Assembly (NCBI RefSeq): GCF_002887595.1
Contig: NZ_PEBU01000005.1
Coordinates: forward strand, 244,648-308,647
Length of the DNA stretch: 64,000 nt
Origin: Bowmanella denitrificans
GTDB taxonomy: Bacteria > Pseudomonadota > Gammaproteobacteria > Enterobacterales > Alteromonadaceae
Reading direction: 5' to 3'
The translations under genes and the position numbers were made by a program. Below, piece after piece: positions 24,400-32,280 of this stretch; within the stretch, counting starts at the first letter, position 1; every line of letters begins with the position of its first letter. The notes beneath the pieces were generated by a model that was not told the DNA's origin, searched no databases, and saw only the letters and a list, made by a program, of their open reading frames with translations.

Positions 24400-25826
24400 C
24401 AGCTAATGACTCCCAATACCTGTTGCAGATGCGTATTCAGTAGTTTTCCGCTTGGATCCAGACTTTCCCTGATGGCCAGAAAGTCTTGCCAGTGTTTAGG
24501 GTATAGGGCCGCCAATTGTGGCGCTTGCAGTGTGTGGATCTTCCCCCAGTGCGGCCGCCCGTCGTAGCGATGGAAAATGGGTTCAATCTCGGCAAAGAAG
24601 GGGCGGTAGTCCAGGTCGCCAAACTGGTGAATAGACAATACCGCACTATCCCGCCCCTGATACATGGACAACATAATATCGTCGCCTTTGACGTGGCGAT
24701 ATTCGATGGGAAAGCAGGCTGGCAGTCTGCGTTTTTGAATGGTCGCCAAAACCTCGCGCAGGCATGCAGGCCCGGCTTCCACAGGTATAGAGTATTCCAT
24801 TTCACAAAAACGCGTGGTTCTGGCATGCGCCAGTACGCGGTAAGATGCCCCGCTGCGGATCACCGGCGGGTTGCCACCGAAGGCCTTTTCCAGCAACCAG
24901 GCATAAATCGATTCCCCAACCCCGGGCAGCCAGGAAACAGATTCAAACACCTGCCGAAGCTGGTTCAATGCACCTGGATCGTCTTCGCCCTGATTAACAT
25001 CACCGGCGCTTGCCTCATTCGTGGTAACAGAGATACCCAATGGCGAATAGGGCAAGGCGAAAAGCTCAAAATTGCGGTTTTGCGCCATTCGCTGGTCCAG
25101 CTCGGCCAGCATCTGTTCCAGCGGCTCAACCTGGCTGACTTCGGTCAACTGATAGGCGGGTTGGCATTGCAGGTTAACGCGCGTCACTATACCCAAGGCG
25201 CCCAGATGTGTGCATGCCGCCTTAAAGATATCCGCATGACGGTCTGCACTGACATCCAGCAGTCGCCCATCCAGGGTCGCCAGGGTCAGTCCCGCCACTT
25301 GTGTGGACAAAGAACCAAAGTTTTTACCTGTGCCATGGGTGGACGTCGCAATGGCACCGGCCAGCGATGGATAATCCATATCCGGCAGATTCACCGTGGC
25401 CAGTCCGACACTTTCCAGTAACGGCCCGAGATTGTGTAATCGGGTGCCGCCCCACACCTGCGCCTGCTGTTTTTCGGCATCATGGCTAATCAGGCCGGAC
25501 AGATAGTCGGTAGTCAGTAAGGTATCGTCGGTGGGCACCAATGCGCTGAAGGCGTGGCTGGAGCCAACGGCCCTGACCGTGCCTTTGGCGTTAACTAGCC
25601 CTTCCAGCAACTGCGCTTCGTTGCGCGGCGCCAGGCGCTGAGCCGGATAACAGCTATGATTTTTACCCCAATTGATCCAGGGCAAAGGCTTACCCGGCAC
25701 AAAAGGCGCTTGCAGTTGCGGCGCAGCAGGGTTGCGTGAACAACCGGTCAGCGGCAAGGCCGCCCCGGCTGCCAGGCCTTTTAGCATAGTGCGTCGGCTA
25801 ATTTGTGCCTGAGATTTATTGTGCAT
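24399..25826 (-). CDS. Tat-exported FAD-linked aldonolactone oxidase-like protein
   Basis: The 475-residue product starts with a Tat signal that ends in a lipobox (SRRTMLKG ... LTGC). A PCMH-type FAD domain spans about 50-220 (RAVGSSHAFSALVPTDD, AGAIATSTHGTGKNFGSLS), and the C-terminal D-arabinono-1,4-lactone oxidase domain ends in the diagnostic HWGKIH motif followed by FLAIRESLDPSGKLLN. Such enzymes oxidise sugar lactones or alditols and pass electrons to oxygen or a cytochrome; the c-type cytochrome gene overlapping upstream by 11 bp is a likely acceptor. ATG 25826 has GGGGAG 8 bases upstream; the longer frame has no signal peptide. Confidence 0.88.
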   Translation of the reverse strand: MHNKSQAQISRRTMLKGLAAGAALPLTGCSRNPAAPQLQAPFVPGKPLPWINWGKNHSCYPAQRLAPRNEAQLLEGLVNAKGTVRAVGSSHAFSALVPTDDTLLTTDYLSGLISHDAEKQQAQVWGGTRLHNLGPLLESVGLATVNLPDMDYPSLAGAIATSTHGTGKNFGSLSTQVAGLTLATLDGRLLDVSADRHADIFKAACTHLGALGIVTRVNLQCQPAYQLTEVSQVEPLEQMLAELDQRMAQNRNFELFALPYSPLGISVTTNEASAGDVNQGEDDPGALNQLRQVFESVSWLPGVGESIYAWLLEKAFGGNPPVIRSGASYRVLAHARTTRFCEMEYSIPVEAGPACLREVLATIQKRRLPACFPIEYRHVKGDDIMLSMYQGRDSAVLSIHQFGDLDYRPFFAEIEPIFHRYDGRPHWGKIHTLQAPQLAALYPKHWQDFLAIRESLDPSGKLLNTHLQQVLGVIS

Positions 25827-26148
25827 CACTGTTCTCCCCGGCATCACCCAGCATAAAGTCGATAAGGGCTTGCATATCCTCTTTTGTGCAGGAACTGCAA
25901 TAGCCCATCGGCGGCATGCCACCGATACCTTCAATACTGTTTATCAGGAGCTGTTCGCGGCCCTTTTGCATACGCGCCTGCCAGGCCTTTGTATCGCCTA
26001 GCAATGGTGCACCGGTATGCGGCATGGCATGGCATTGCAGGCAGTTAGTACCCAACAGTTGCATCTGTTCGGGTGTAACCTGAGCCTGTGCGGCGAAGGC
26101 GGTCAAGCTGGCAATCATCAGCATGATGCGTCTGGCGGGCAGGAGCAT
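25816..26148 (-). CDS. Small periplasmic c5-type cytochrome c
   Basis: The 110-residue product has a signal peptide to about Ala22 and one heme motif, C36-LQ-C39-H40. The downstream GMPPMGYCSSC resembles the Met-ligand region of cytochrome c5 (c555), with two extra cysteines. TGAGG six bases before ATG 26148 supports this start over the longer frame from 26169. It is the first gene of the operon and probably takes electrons from the lactone oxidase whose ATG lies inside its 3' end. The TetR-type palindrome lies 25 bp upstream. Confidence 0.9.
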   Translation of the reverse strand: MLLPARRIMLMIASLTAFAAQAQVTPEQMQLLGTNCLQCHAMPHTGAPLLGDTKAWQARMQKGREQLLINSIEGIGGMPPMGYCSSCTKEDMQALIDFMLGDAGENSDAQ

Positions 26149-26172
26149 AAGTGCCTCAGCAAAAAACATTTA

Positions 26173-26216
26173 TTGGACGAACGTCCAAATTACATAATTG
26201 GCGGATGGCTTGTCAA
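26173..26216 (-). promoter_or_regulatory. Promoter and TetR-type operator of the cytochrome/lactone-oxidase operon
   Basis: Read on the minus strand, TTGACA (26216-26211) and TGTAAT (26194-26189) are 16 bp apart. The palindrome TTGGACG-AA-CGTCCAA (26173-26188) immediately follows the -10 box. An almost identical palindrome stands before the TonB receptor at 27231, and the TetR gene lies between them. Confidence 0.8.
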
Positions 26217-26239
26217 TAAGTTGTTAAATCTGAGTTTTG

Positions 26240-26284
26240 CTGTCGGAATAAATTCCGACCCACTGTGGGTTGGGCTTAAGCCCA
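26240..26284. repeat. Three consecutive small palindromes
   Basis: GTCGGAAT-AA-ATTCCGAC, CCCACTGTGGG and TTGGGCTTAAGCCCAA follow one another without gaps in the region between the TetR gene and the cytochrome operon. They resemble REP-type extragenic palindromes. Confidence 0.6.
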
Positions 26285-26335
26285 ACAATAATGGAATACA
26301 AAGACTAGCTGCCTTGTTGGCGGGCCGCTCAGTAT

Positions 26336-26391
26336 CTTGCTCTCTTGCTCTCTTGCTCTCTTGCTCTCTTGCTCTCTTGCTCTCTTGCTCT
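26336..26391 (+). repeat. Octanucleotide tandem repeat, seven copies of CTTGCTCT
   Basis: Exactly 56 bases of perfect 8-bp periodicity lie 45 bp beyond the TetR stop codon. The frames across it are not convincing genes, so the array is probably intergenic. Perfect short repeats of this type change copy number easily. Confidence 0.95.
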
Positions 26392-26436
26392 AAGGAGAAT
26401 ATATGCAATGGCTTTATTCTGGGTGTGCTGATGCCT

Positions 26437-27090
26437 TTAGTGTATTTTTTCTGCACTAAATAAACAGCCAAATAAGCGTTTCAGGCACTGATGCACAAAG
26501 GCGGCATCGAATTCCCGGCCACCATTGGCATGGGCAAACTCCATCTGGCTGATGGCGGCAAGGATAAGATGAGCATCCTGCCAGGGCATAGCACTGCCAA
26601 AACGCTGGCAAACCGATTCAATCATTTGTAATTGCATATGAGTAAAGGCCTGAATCTTGGCTGCCAGCGGCGGGGCAATGTTAAAGGCATACACAAAATG
26701 GCTTTCCACCCCAAGCTCGCGGCGCCGCTGCGTGACCCCGGCCTGAATATGCTGAGTCAGAAAATCAGCCAGTTGCTCGGTCAGTAACGCCATCTGTGCT
26801 GCATTTATCTGCCCTTCGGGCAACTGACATTGCTGATCAATACTGGTCCGCACTTTGTCACGATACGGCTGGGTTTGTTCGACAAAACGATCAAAGGCCG
26901 CTTCCACCAGTTTGTCCAGGGTGCCAAAGTAGTAACTGGTGAGCGACAGCCTGACCCCGGCGCGATTGGCAATAGTGCGGTGAGACAATGCGGAAAGGCC
27001 TCCCTCGGCAATAAGATCCAGCGCAGCTTCAAGTATTTTGCTGCGGGTAATTTCACTTTTAGCTGCCTTTTTATCCGCCTTGTCTGTCAT
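26437..27090 (-). CDS. TetR-family transcriptional regulator
   Basis: The 217-residue protein has a TetR_N HTH at residues 12-60 (KILEAALDLIAEGGLSALSH, then RTIANRAGVRLSLTSYYFG) and a helical ligand-binding domain with HMQLQMIESVCQRF and a C-terminal CLKRLFGCLF. The gene lies between two operators, TTGGACGAACGTCCAA (26173) and TTGGACGAGTGTCCAA (27231), which flank the outward-reading cytochrome/oxidase operon and TonB receptor. It is therefore the likely repressor of both. The inducer is presumably the compound that the receptor imports. Confidence 0.93.
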   Translation of the reverse strand: MTDKADKKAAKSEITRSKILEAALDLIAEGGLSALSHRTIANRAGVRLSLTSYYFGTLDKLVEAAFDRFVEQTQPYRDKVRTSIDQQCQLPEGQINAAQMALLTEQLADFLTQHIQAGVTQRRRELGVESHFVYAFNIAPPLAAKIQAFTHMQLQMIESVCQRFGSAMPWQDAHLILAAISQMEFAHANGGREFDAAFVHQCLKRLFGCLFSAEKIH

Positions 27091-27202
27091 GCCATATCCT
27101 GTCTGTTACAAAAGTCTGACGTTATCCAAGCCCCAAGGACCAGTCAAGCCGCTTTCTCCGCCAGGCTATGCCGGTGCCCTACAACAAATCCATAACAAAT
27201 CA

Positions 27203-27246
27203 TTGACATATCCACTACTCAGAAATTAAATTGGACGAGTGTCCAA
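27203..27246 (+). promoter_or_regulatory. Promoter and TetR-type operator of the TonB receptor
   Basis: TTGACA (27203-27208), a 17-bp spacer and TTAAAT (27226-27231) form a weak promoter. TTGGAC-GAGT-GTCCAA (27231-27246) starts at the end of the -10 box. It matches the operator at 26173 in both half-sites. Confidence 0.78.
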
Positions 27247-27293
27247 CAAAACATACCGACCACTCTGGCCGGACGCACGCAGGAGAATCCGCC

Positions 27294-29621
27294 ATGCCCG
27301 TTAATTTGAAATTCAGTGCTGTGGCACTGTCCACCAGTCTGGCCCTGGCTCCGGCCTGGGCGCAGGATGCTCAACCGGCTGACGAAGGCGCGCTGGAAGT
27401 GATTATGGTATCGGCACAAAAGCGCAGCCAGAGTGTCAAAGAGGTACCCATTTCCATTACCGCCATCCCGGCGCAAAAGCTGATCGATAACAATCTCAGC
27501 ACCGCAGAGCAGCTTTCCAGTAATATCGCCAACTTTTCGGTAGGTCAAACCGGCCAGGGATTTGCCATCAATATGCGAGGCCTGGGATCTGGCTCCAACC
27601 AGGGCTTTGAGCAAACCGTCGGCACTTACGTAGACGGCATTTATCGCGGCCGAGCGCAACTGATGCGCAGCAGTTTTCTGGATGTCCAGCGTATAGAAGT
27701 GCTGCGTGGCCCGCAAAGCACCTTGTTCGGTAAAAACACCACCGCCGGGGCGCTGAATATTGTCACCGCCAGACCCACAGACGATCTGCGCGGTTATCTG
27801 CATGGTGCATATGAGCTGGACAATGGCTACAGCGTGGAAGGGGCAGTTGGTAATGCCCTGACAGACAACCTGCAAGGGCGCATTGCGGTAAAGATCATTA
27901 GCGAAGACGGCTTTTTGCGCAACGACCTGATGGACCGTGACGAAGTCGCCAGAGATACCCTGCTCGGCAGAGTGTCGCTGGCCTGGCAGCCAGCCGATGA
28001 CATCGAGGTATTATTTCGCTATCAGTTTGACCGTGAAGATTCAGACGGGGTACGCAATGCCCAGCCCGTCGCTGAATCCGTATATTTAAACGGCACAGCA
28101 CAGTTGCCGGATTACTTTGGCGACCCACGCCAATATGTTTTAGACGATGTCACCCAAAAAGGCCTACGCGAGCTGGGTGAAGACGAAGGCACCGACTATC
28201 AGGCCGATCACCTGACCCTTGACGTGCAATGGCAACTTGGCGACCTCAGCCTGACGTCCGTCACTGGCTGGCAACACTATGACTTAGCCCTCACCAGTGA
28301 CGGCGATGACAGCCCAGCCCCGCTGGTGTATCGCCAGTACAATGATGAAGAATATCGCCAGCTCAGTCAGGAGCTAAGACTGACGTCCGACTGGCAGGGA
28401 CCACTGAATTTTATTGCCGGTGCTTACTATCAGGATTCTGAGCTGGATTTTGCCGAAGCCTATCGAATTTATCCGTTGAATGCGCTGGGGCCGCGTGATT
28501 ACCAGAATGATTCAGATACCTGGGCCATATTCAGCCAGTTTGACTACAGCTTCAGTGACAACTGGCAGGCGACCTTAGGGTTGCGCTACTCCCAGGAAGA
28601 TAAACAAGGCAGTCGCACCCTGACGTTGGTGGAACTGTCCAGCGGACAGGCCATCGCCGGGCAGGCGCTGGTCAATGTACCGGATATGTTGCAGGCCATG
28701 GGGCTGCCCGAACAACTTCCGCCCGACATCTATCTGGGTATTCTGGCCAGTGAATTGCAACTGGAACAACATGGGGTAAAGGGTGAGCGCACCGAAAAGG
28801 CCTTTTCGCCAGCACTGAATGTGAAGTATAAGTTCGACGGCGGCATGCTGTATGGTGCAGTGTCCACCGGCACCAAAGCCGGTGGCTTTGATGCCCGGGC
28901 CAATGTGGCCAGGGACTGGGAGTTTGAAGACGAGTCGGTGGTGGCCTATGAGCTGGGCGCCAAGCTGACTCTGGATGATGGCAGCGCTGATTTGAATCTG
29001 GCCTTGTTCAATATGGAATTTGAAGATCTGCAAACCTCCACCTTTGACGGCACTGCTGGCTTTTTCGTTGAGAATGGCGGTAAATCCACCAGCCGCGGGG
29101 TGGAGATGGATGGGCGCTGGCAATTTGCTGATAATTGGCGTTTGTCAGGCAACCTGGCCTGGCTGGACTTCAGTTGGGACGAATTCAAAGGCGCTAAGTG
29201 TTTCTACAGCCTGATGTATACCCCGGATAATATGGCAGCCGACGGTCAGTCCTGCGACTTATCCAGTAAAACCGGCGCTTTTGCCCCTAAATGGTCCGGT
29301 TCGGTGGATCTGGATTACATAGTGGAAGTCGGCGACGGCATGGAGCTGAAGGTGAATCTGCAGAATCAGTTCAAGTCCATGCATTACACCAATTATGACT
29401 TAAACCCCTTTACCGCCCAGGGCGGCTACAACAAGATTAATCTGCGGGTCGCGCTAGCCGATTATGTGAACGGCTGGTCGGTGGCTTTATTAGGCAAAAA
29501 CCTGACCGATAAAACCACCATCAACTATTCCACCGATATGTCTTTCGGGCCTGTGGGCATGTATAGCATTTATACCGAACAGGGTCGCAGTCTGACCCTG
29601 CAGTTTGGCTATCAGTTCTGA
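27294..29621 (+). CDS. TonB-dependent receptor of the TetR-controlled locus
   Basis: Outer-membrane receptor of 775 residues with a signal peptide ending at PAWAQ (about residue 24). The TonB-box region is LEVIMVSAQKR and the plug holds KEVPISITAIPAQKL, GQTGQGFAINMRGLGSGSNQ and VLRGPQSTLFGKNTTAGALN; the barrel ends in LTLQFGYQF. The motif set is that of the broad iron-chelate/vitamin-B12-like TBDR group often used for plant or sugar-derived organics. ATG 27294 has AGGAG 8 bases upstream; the operator at 27231-27246 lies in the leader. Regulation together with a lactone oxidase suggests a sugar-acid or lactone substrate, but that is inference. Confidence 0.9.
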   Translation: MPVNLKFSAVALSTSLALAPAWAQDAQPADEGALEVIMVSAQKRSQSVKEVPISITAIPAQKLIDNNLSTAEQLSSNIANFSVGQTGQGFAINMRGLGSGSNQGFEQTVGTYVDGIYRGRAQLMRSSFLDVQRIEVLRGPQSTLFGKNTTAGALNIVTARPTDDLRGYLHGAYELDNGYSVEGAVGNALTDNLQGRIAVKIISEDGFLRNDLMDRDEVARDTLLGRVSLAWQPADDIEVLFRYQFDREDSDGVRNAQPVAESVYLNGTAQLPDYFGDPRQYVLDDVTQKGLRELGEDEGTDYQADHLTLDVQWQLGDLSLTSVTGWQHYDLALTSDGDDSPAPLVYRQYNDEEYRQLSQELRLTSDWQGPLNFIAGAYYQDSELDFAEAYRIYPLNALGPRDYQNDSDTWAIFSQFDYSFSDNWQATLGLRYSQEDKQGSRTLTLVELSSGQAIAGQALVNVPDMLQAMGLPEQLPPDIYLGILASELQLEQHGVKGERTEKAFSPALNVKYKFDGGMLYGAVSTGTKAGGFDARANVARDWEFEDESVVAYELGAKLTLDDGSADLNLALFNMEFEDLQTSTFDGTAGFFVENGGKSTSRGVEMDGRWQFADNWRLSGNLAWLDFSWDEFKGAKCFYSLMYTPDNMAADGQSCDLSSKTGAFAPKWSGSVDLDYIVEVGDGMELKVNLQNQFKSMHYTNYDLNPFTAQGGYNKINLRVALADYVNGWSVALLGKNLTDKTTINYSTDMSFGPVGMYSIYTEQGRSLTLQFGYQF

Positions 29622-29628
29622 TACCCTC

Positions 29629-29664
29629 TTCGGCGTGGCAAAGCCTTGTGCCTGTCACGCCGAA
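29629..29664. terminator. Possible terminator hairpin between convergent genes
   Basis: TTCGGCGTG (29629-29637) pairs with CACGCCGAA (29656-29664) over an 18-base loop, between the stops of the TonB receptor and the Mpo1-like gene. There is no clear T-run on either strand, so factor-independent activity is uncertain. Confidence 0.4.
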
Positions 29665-29709
29665 AACAACAAGTTGACTACCAGTATGATGCAGACAGAG
29701 CCCGGCAAT

Positions 29710-30015
29710 TCAGGCTTTTAAGCGCCCCAGCAGAATATCCTTAAACATCACCCAGTCCCCCATCAGACTATACAATGGGTAGCGAAATGTCGCTGGCTTA
29801 TTGTGCTCAAAAAAGAAATGCCCTACCCAGGCAAATCCATAGCCAACAACAGGCACCAGCAGCAGCGTCCAAAGCACCCCGCTGAGCAGGCTATAGGCCA
29901 GTAGCGCCAGCACCAACCAGGAGCCGATAAAGTGCAAGCGGCGGCAAATCAGATTACGATGCTCTTTCAGATAGTGCGGATAGAAATCGCGAAAGCTCTG
30001 ATATTCTTTATTCAT
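29710..30015 (-). CDS. Mpo1-like (DUF962) small membrane protein
   Basis: The 101-residue product has the DUF962 signature: EHRNLICRRLHFIGS near residue 18, two hydrophobic helices (LVLALLAYSLLSGVLWTLLL), then GHFFFEHNKPATFRYPLYSL and MGDW. In yeast, Mpo1 is an iron-dependent dioxygenase that shortens 2-hydroxy fatty acids; the conserved His residues are kept here, but the bacterial function is unproven. Its start lies 6 bp after the stop of the chemoreceptor gene on the same strand, so the two may be co-transcribed. Confidence 0.88.
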   Translation of the reverse strand: MNKEYQSFRDFYPHYLKEHRNLICRRLHFIGSWLVLALLAYSLLSGVLWTLLLVPVVGYGFAWVGHFFFEHNKPATFRYPLYSLMGDWVMFKDILLGRLKA

Positions 30016-30021
30016 ACAACC

Positions 30022-31701
30022 TCAGGCTCTTAATTTGAATCGGTTGACCTCTTCGGTAAGGGTTTTGGCAATATTCAGCAACTCCCCGGATGAAGATGAC
30101 ACAGAACGGCTTTGCTGGTTAGCCACTTCCGACCCATCACGAATAATAATCAGCCGCTCGGCAATATCATCGGACACCTTGGCCTGTTGCTCCGAGGCTG
30201 CGGCAATAGACAGATTCATATCGTTGATATTTTTTACCAGTGCCTGAATATCTGACAGCATCTCCCCCACTTTCTGGGAATTATCCACGGCCAGGCGGGC
30301 ATTTTGATCACTGCTGTTAATACGCTCAGAAACCGATTTGGTCACCGACTGCAAAGCGTCGATTTTACTTTGAATTTCGGTGGTGGACTGTTGGGTACGC
30401 TGCGCCAGAGTTCTTACCTCGTCAGCCACCACGGCAAATCCACGCCCTTGGTCACCGGCACGCGCGGCCTCAATGGCGGCGTTCAGAGCCAACAAGTTGG
30501 TTTGTTCAGCAATATTGTTTATCACATCCAGTATCGCTGCCATGTCCCGCACTGAACTCTGCAAATCCTGCAAACCTTCGGTGGCGGAGCGCAACACTTC
30601 CGATACCTGCTCAACAGAACCAACACTCTGCACTACCGTTTGCTGGCCACTGGTGGTCATATCATCGGCCCGTGACGCCGAATCCGCCGCCTCATTACAG
30701 TTTTGTGCCACTTCCTTTACCGCAGTGGAATTTTCGTACACCGAACTGGAAATCATCTCAATGGCGTTATTTTGTTCTTCACTTAACGCCGCCGACTTTT
30801 GTGCAATATCACTCAGCACCGCCGACGCTTTGCTGGCCAATTCAGCCTGAGAGCGTATCTTGCCCAGCAACTCACTGAGCTTGTCTATCATCAGGTTAAA
30901 TGCTGCCGCCAGTTGTGCCAGTTCATCAGAGCCGGGCATACTAATTTGTTCGGTCAGATCCCCTTCGGCTATCCGCACGGCCTTGGCGATCAGCGAACGG
31001 CTGGTGCGCACCACGCGCTTTTCCAACCACCAGTAACAGAGGATCAACATGGCAATAATCACCACCACCGCCAGTACACTGAGCATACTGAAGTTGTCGG
31101 CACTGGCCTGGGTGTTATCCAAGGCCTGCTGGGACGATTTGTCGATGGCAAGAATGAATTTCTCTACCGGCGCTTTGATTTTTGTGGTTTCCCGTTCGTA
31201 AGCCTGGTTATGCAACATATCCACAGCTTTAAGCCAGCTTTGCCGCTCGCTGTCATCCAAGGTGGTGATGTCTTTATGCTTGAAGGGCTCAACCAGCTCA
31301 AAAGCGGCTACTTCGGTATTAACCAACGCCATGGATAACTTATTTGATTCTTCCAGATAGACCAACTCATCACTGCTGATGCCCAGGGCCCTTAAACGAT
31401 CCAGATATCCGGTGGTTTGTCCGTCGTCCCATTTGGCATTGCCCTGAATCTGTTCCACCAACAGGTTGTATGCATTCAGATATTGGCTGTCCAGGGTGAC
31501 CACATAATGTCTGGCCAACATGGTTAACATGGAAGAGTTGGTGGCTGACAACTTGGCCAGGTGGCTGGATTGGTAGCGATACTCCGCAGCTTCAAAACTG
31601 TCAGCCAGGTTCTGCTTAAGCAACAACACAATTAACAGTAATAACGCAGCAACGGCAATAGTCACGCCAAAGGCTATTCGCAGCAGGTTCTTGATGGTCA
31701 T
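30022..31701 (-). CDS. Methyl-accepting chemotaxis protein
   Basis: The 559-residue transducer has membrane helices at about 8-28 and 205-228, bracketing a ~175-residue, mostly helical periplasmic sensor. A HAMP domain follows (about 229-283, [20 protein letters not shown]), then the signalling domain with the conserved hairpin tip [20 protein letters not shown] and [16 protein letters not shown]. It binds CheA/CheW and modulates swimming. The sensor is of the helical-bundle type; no ligand can be named. It is an orphan, without che genes nearby. Confidence 0.95.
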   Translation of the reverse strand: MTIKNLLRIAFGVTIAVAALLLLIVLLLKQNLADSFEAAEYRYQSSHLAKLSATNSSMLTMLARHYVVTLDSQYLNAYNLLVEQIQGNAKWDDGQTTGYLDRLRALGISSDELVYLEESNKLSMALVNTEVAAFELVEPFKHKDITTLDDSERQSWLKAVDMLHNQAYERETTKIKAPVEKFILAIDKSSQQALDNTQASADNFSMLSVLAVVVIIAMLILCYWWLEKRVVRTSRSLIAKAVRIAEGDLTEQISMPGSDELAQLAAAFNLMIDKLSELLGKIRSQAELASKASAVLSDIAQKSAALSEEQNNAIEMISSSVYENSTAVKEVAQNCNEAADSASRADDMTTSGQQTVVQSVGSVEQVSEVLRSATEGLQDLQSSVRDMAAILDVINNIAEQTNLLALNAAIEAARAGDQGRGFAVVADEVRTLAQRTQQSTTEIQSKIDALQSVTKSVSERINSSDQNARLAVDNSQKVGEMLSDIQALVKNINDMNLSIAAASEQQAKVSDDIAERLIIIRDGSEVANQQSRSVSSSSGELLNIAKTLTEEVNRFKLRA

Positions 31702-32280
31702 AGAGTGGTCCTAACTTAATTTTGCGTGTGACATACCCAGGACCTCCTGTCCTTCAACCTTCATATTCAAACGAGAACAGTTCCATATTCAGAAACCGGG
31801 TATAAAAGGCATCAGAATCAATTACTAACCATAGCAGCTTTTAGCAAAGCGCAAGGCCATGTACGGATAAAATCAGCATGTTTGCCATTTAGCCTCCGCT
31901 CTTTCGGTAACCGGCCGTTTAATCAGTCCGGCAACGAATTAACAATTTAAAAACACTTGCATTACAACACAAAACAATCTAATTTAATGAAAGCGCTTAC
32001 ATGCCTGTTAAAACAGTTAACATAAGTTGCCCTCAAACTTACACACTCTGTCACAGGCCTTGCTGTTCAAGTGTATTAGCCGTTGCGGACCGAACCCGCA
32101 ACGGCCATTAACCTCAGACCCAAAGGTTAAATTTATGTTACACTTGCGATGTTCAGCCAGCGCGGGATGCATCTGGGTAGGCGGCGCCACACATTCAGGT
32201 CAGGCGCTTTTTTCTGACCAAGAATTGTAAGCGCTTACAAAACAAGATAAATCGATGTCACAGGTCACATCGGGGGACAC
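31702..32280 (+). promoter_or_regulatory. 579-bp control region of the carbohydrate TonB receptor with two LacI-type sites
   Basis: TGAAAGCGCTTACA lies at 31988-32001 and the perfect palindrome TTGTAAGCGCTTACAA at 32225-32240, about 40 bp before the receptor ATG. Both match the TGTAAGCGCTTTCA site at 44654 between the sugar operons. The probable binder is the LacI-family protein at 40820-41821. Two sites 237 bp apart would allow looping. No gene is seen in this stretch. Confidence 0.85.

Noticed and set aside
26017-26471. Open frames on both strands (148 aa and 93 aa) spanning the octanucleotide repeat
   Set aside because: They consist of repeat translation and lie across operators and the antisense of the cytochrome gene; there is no RBS or family resemblance.
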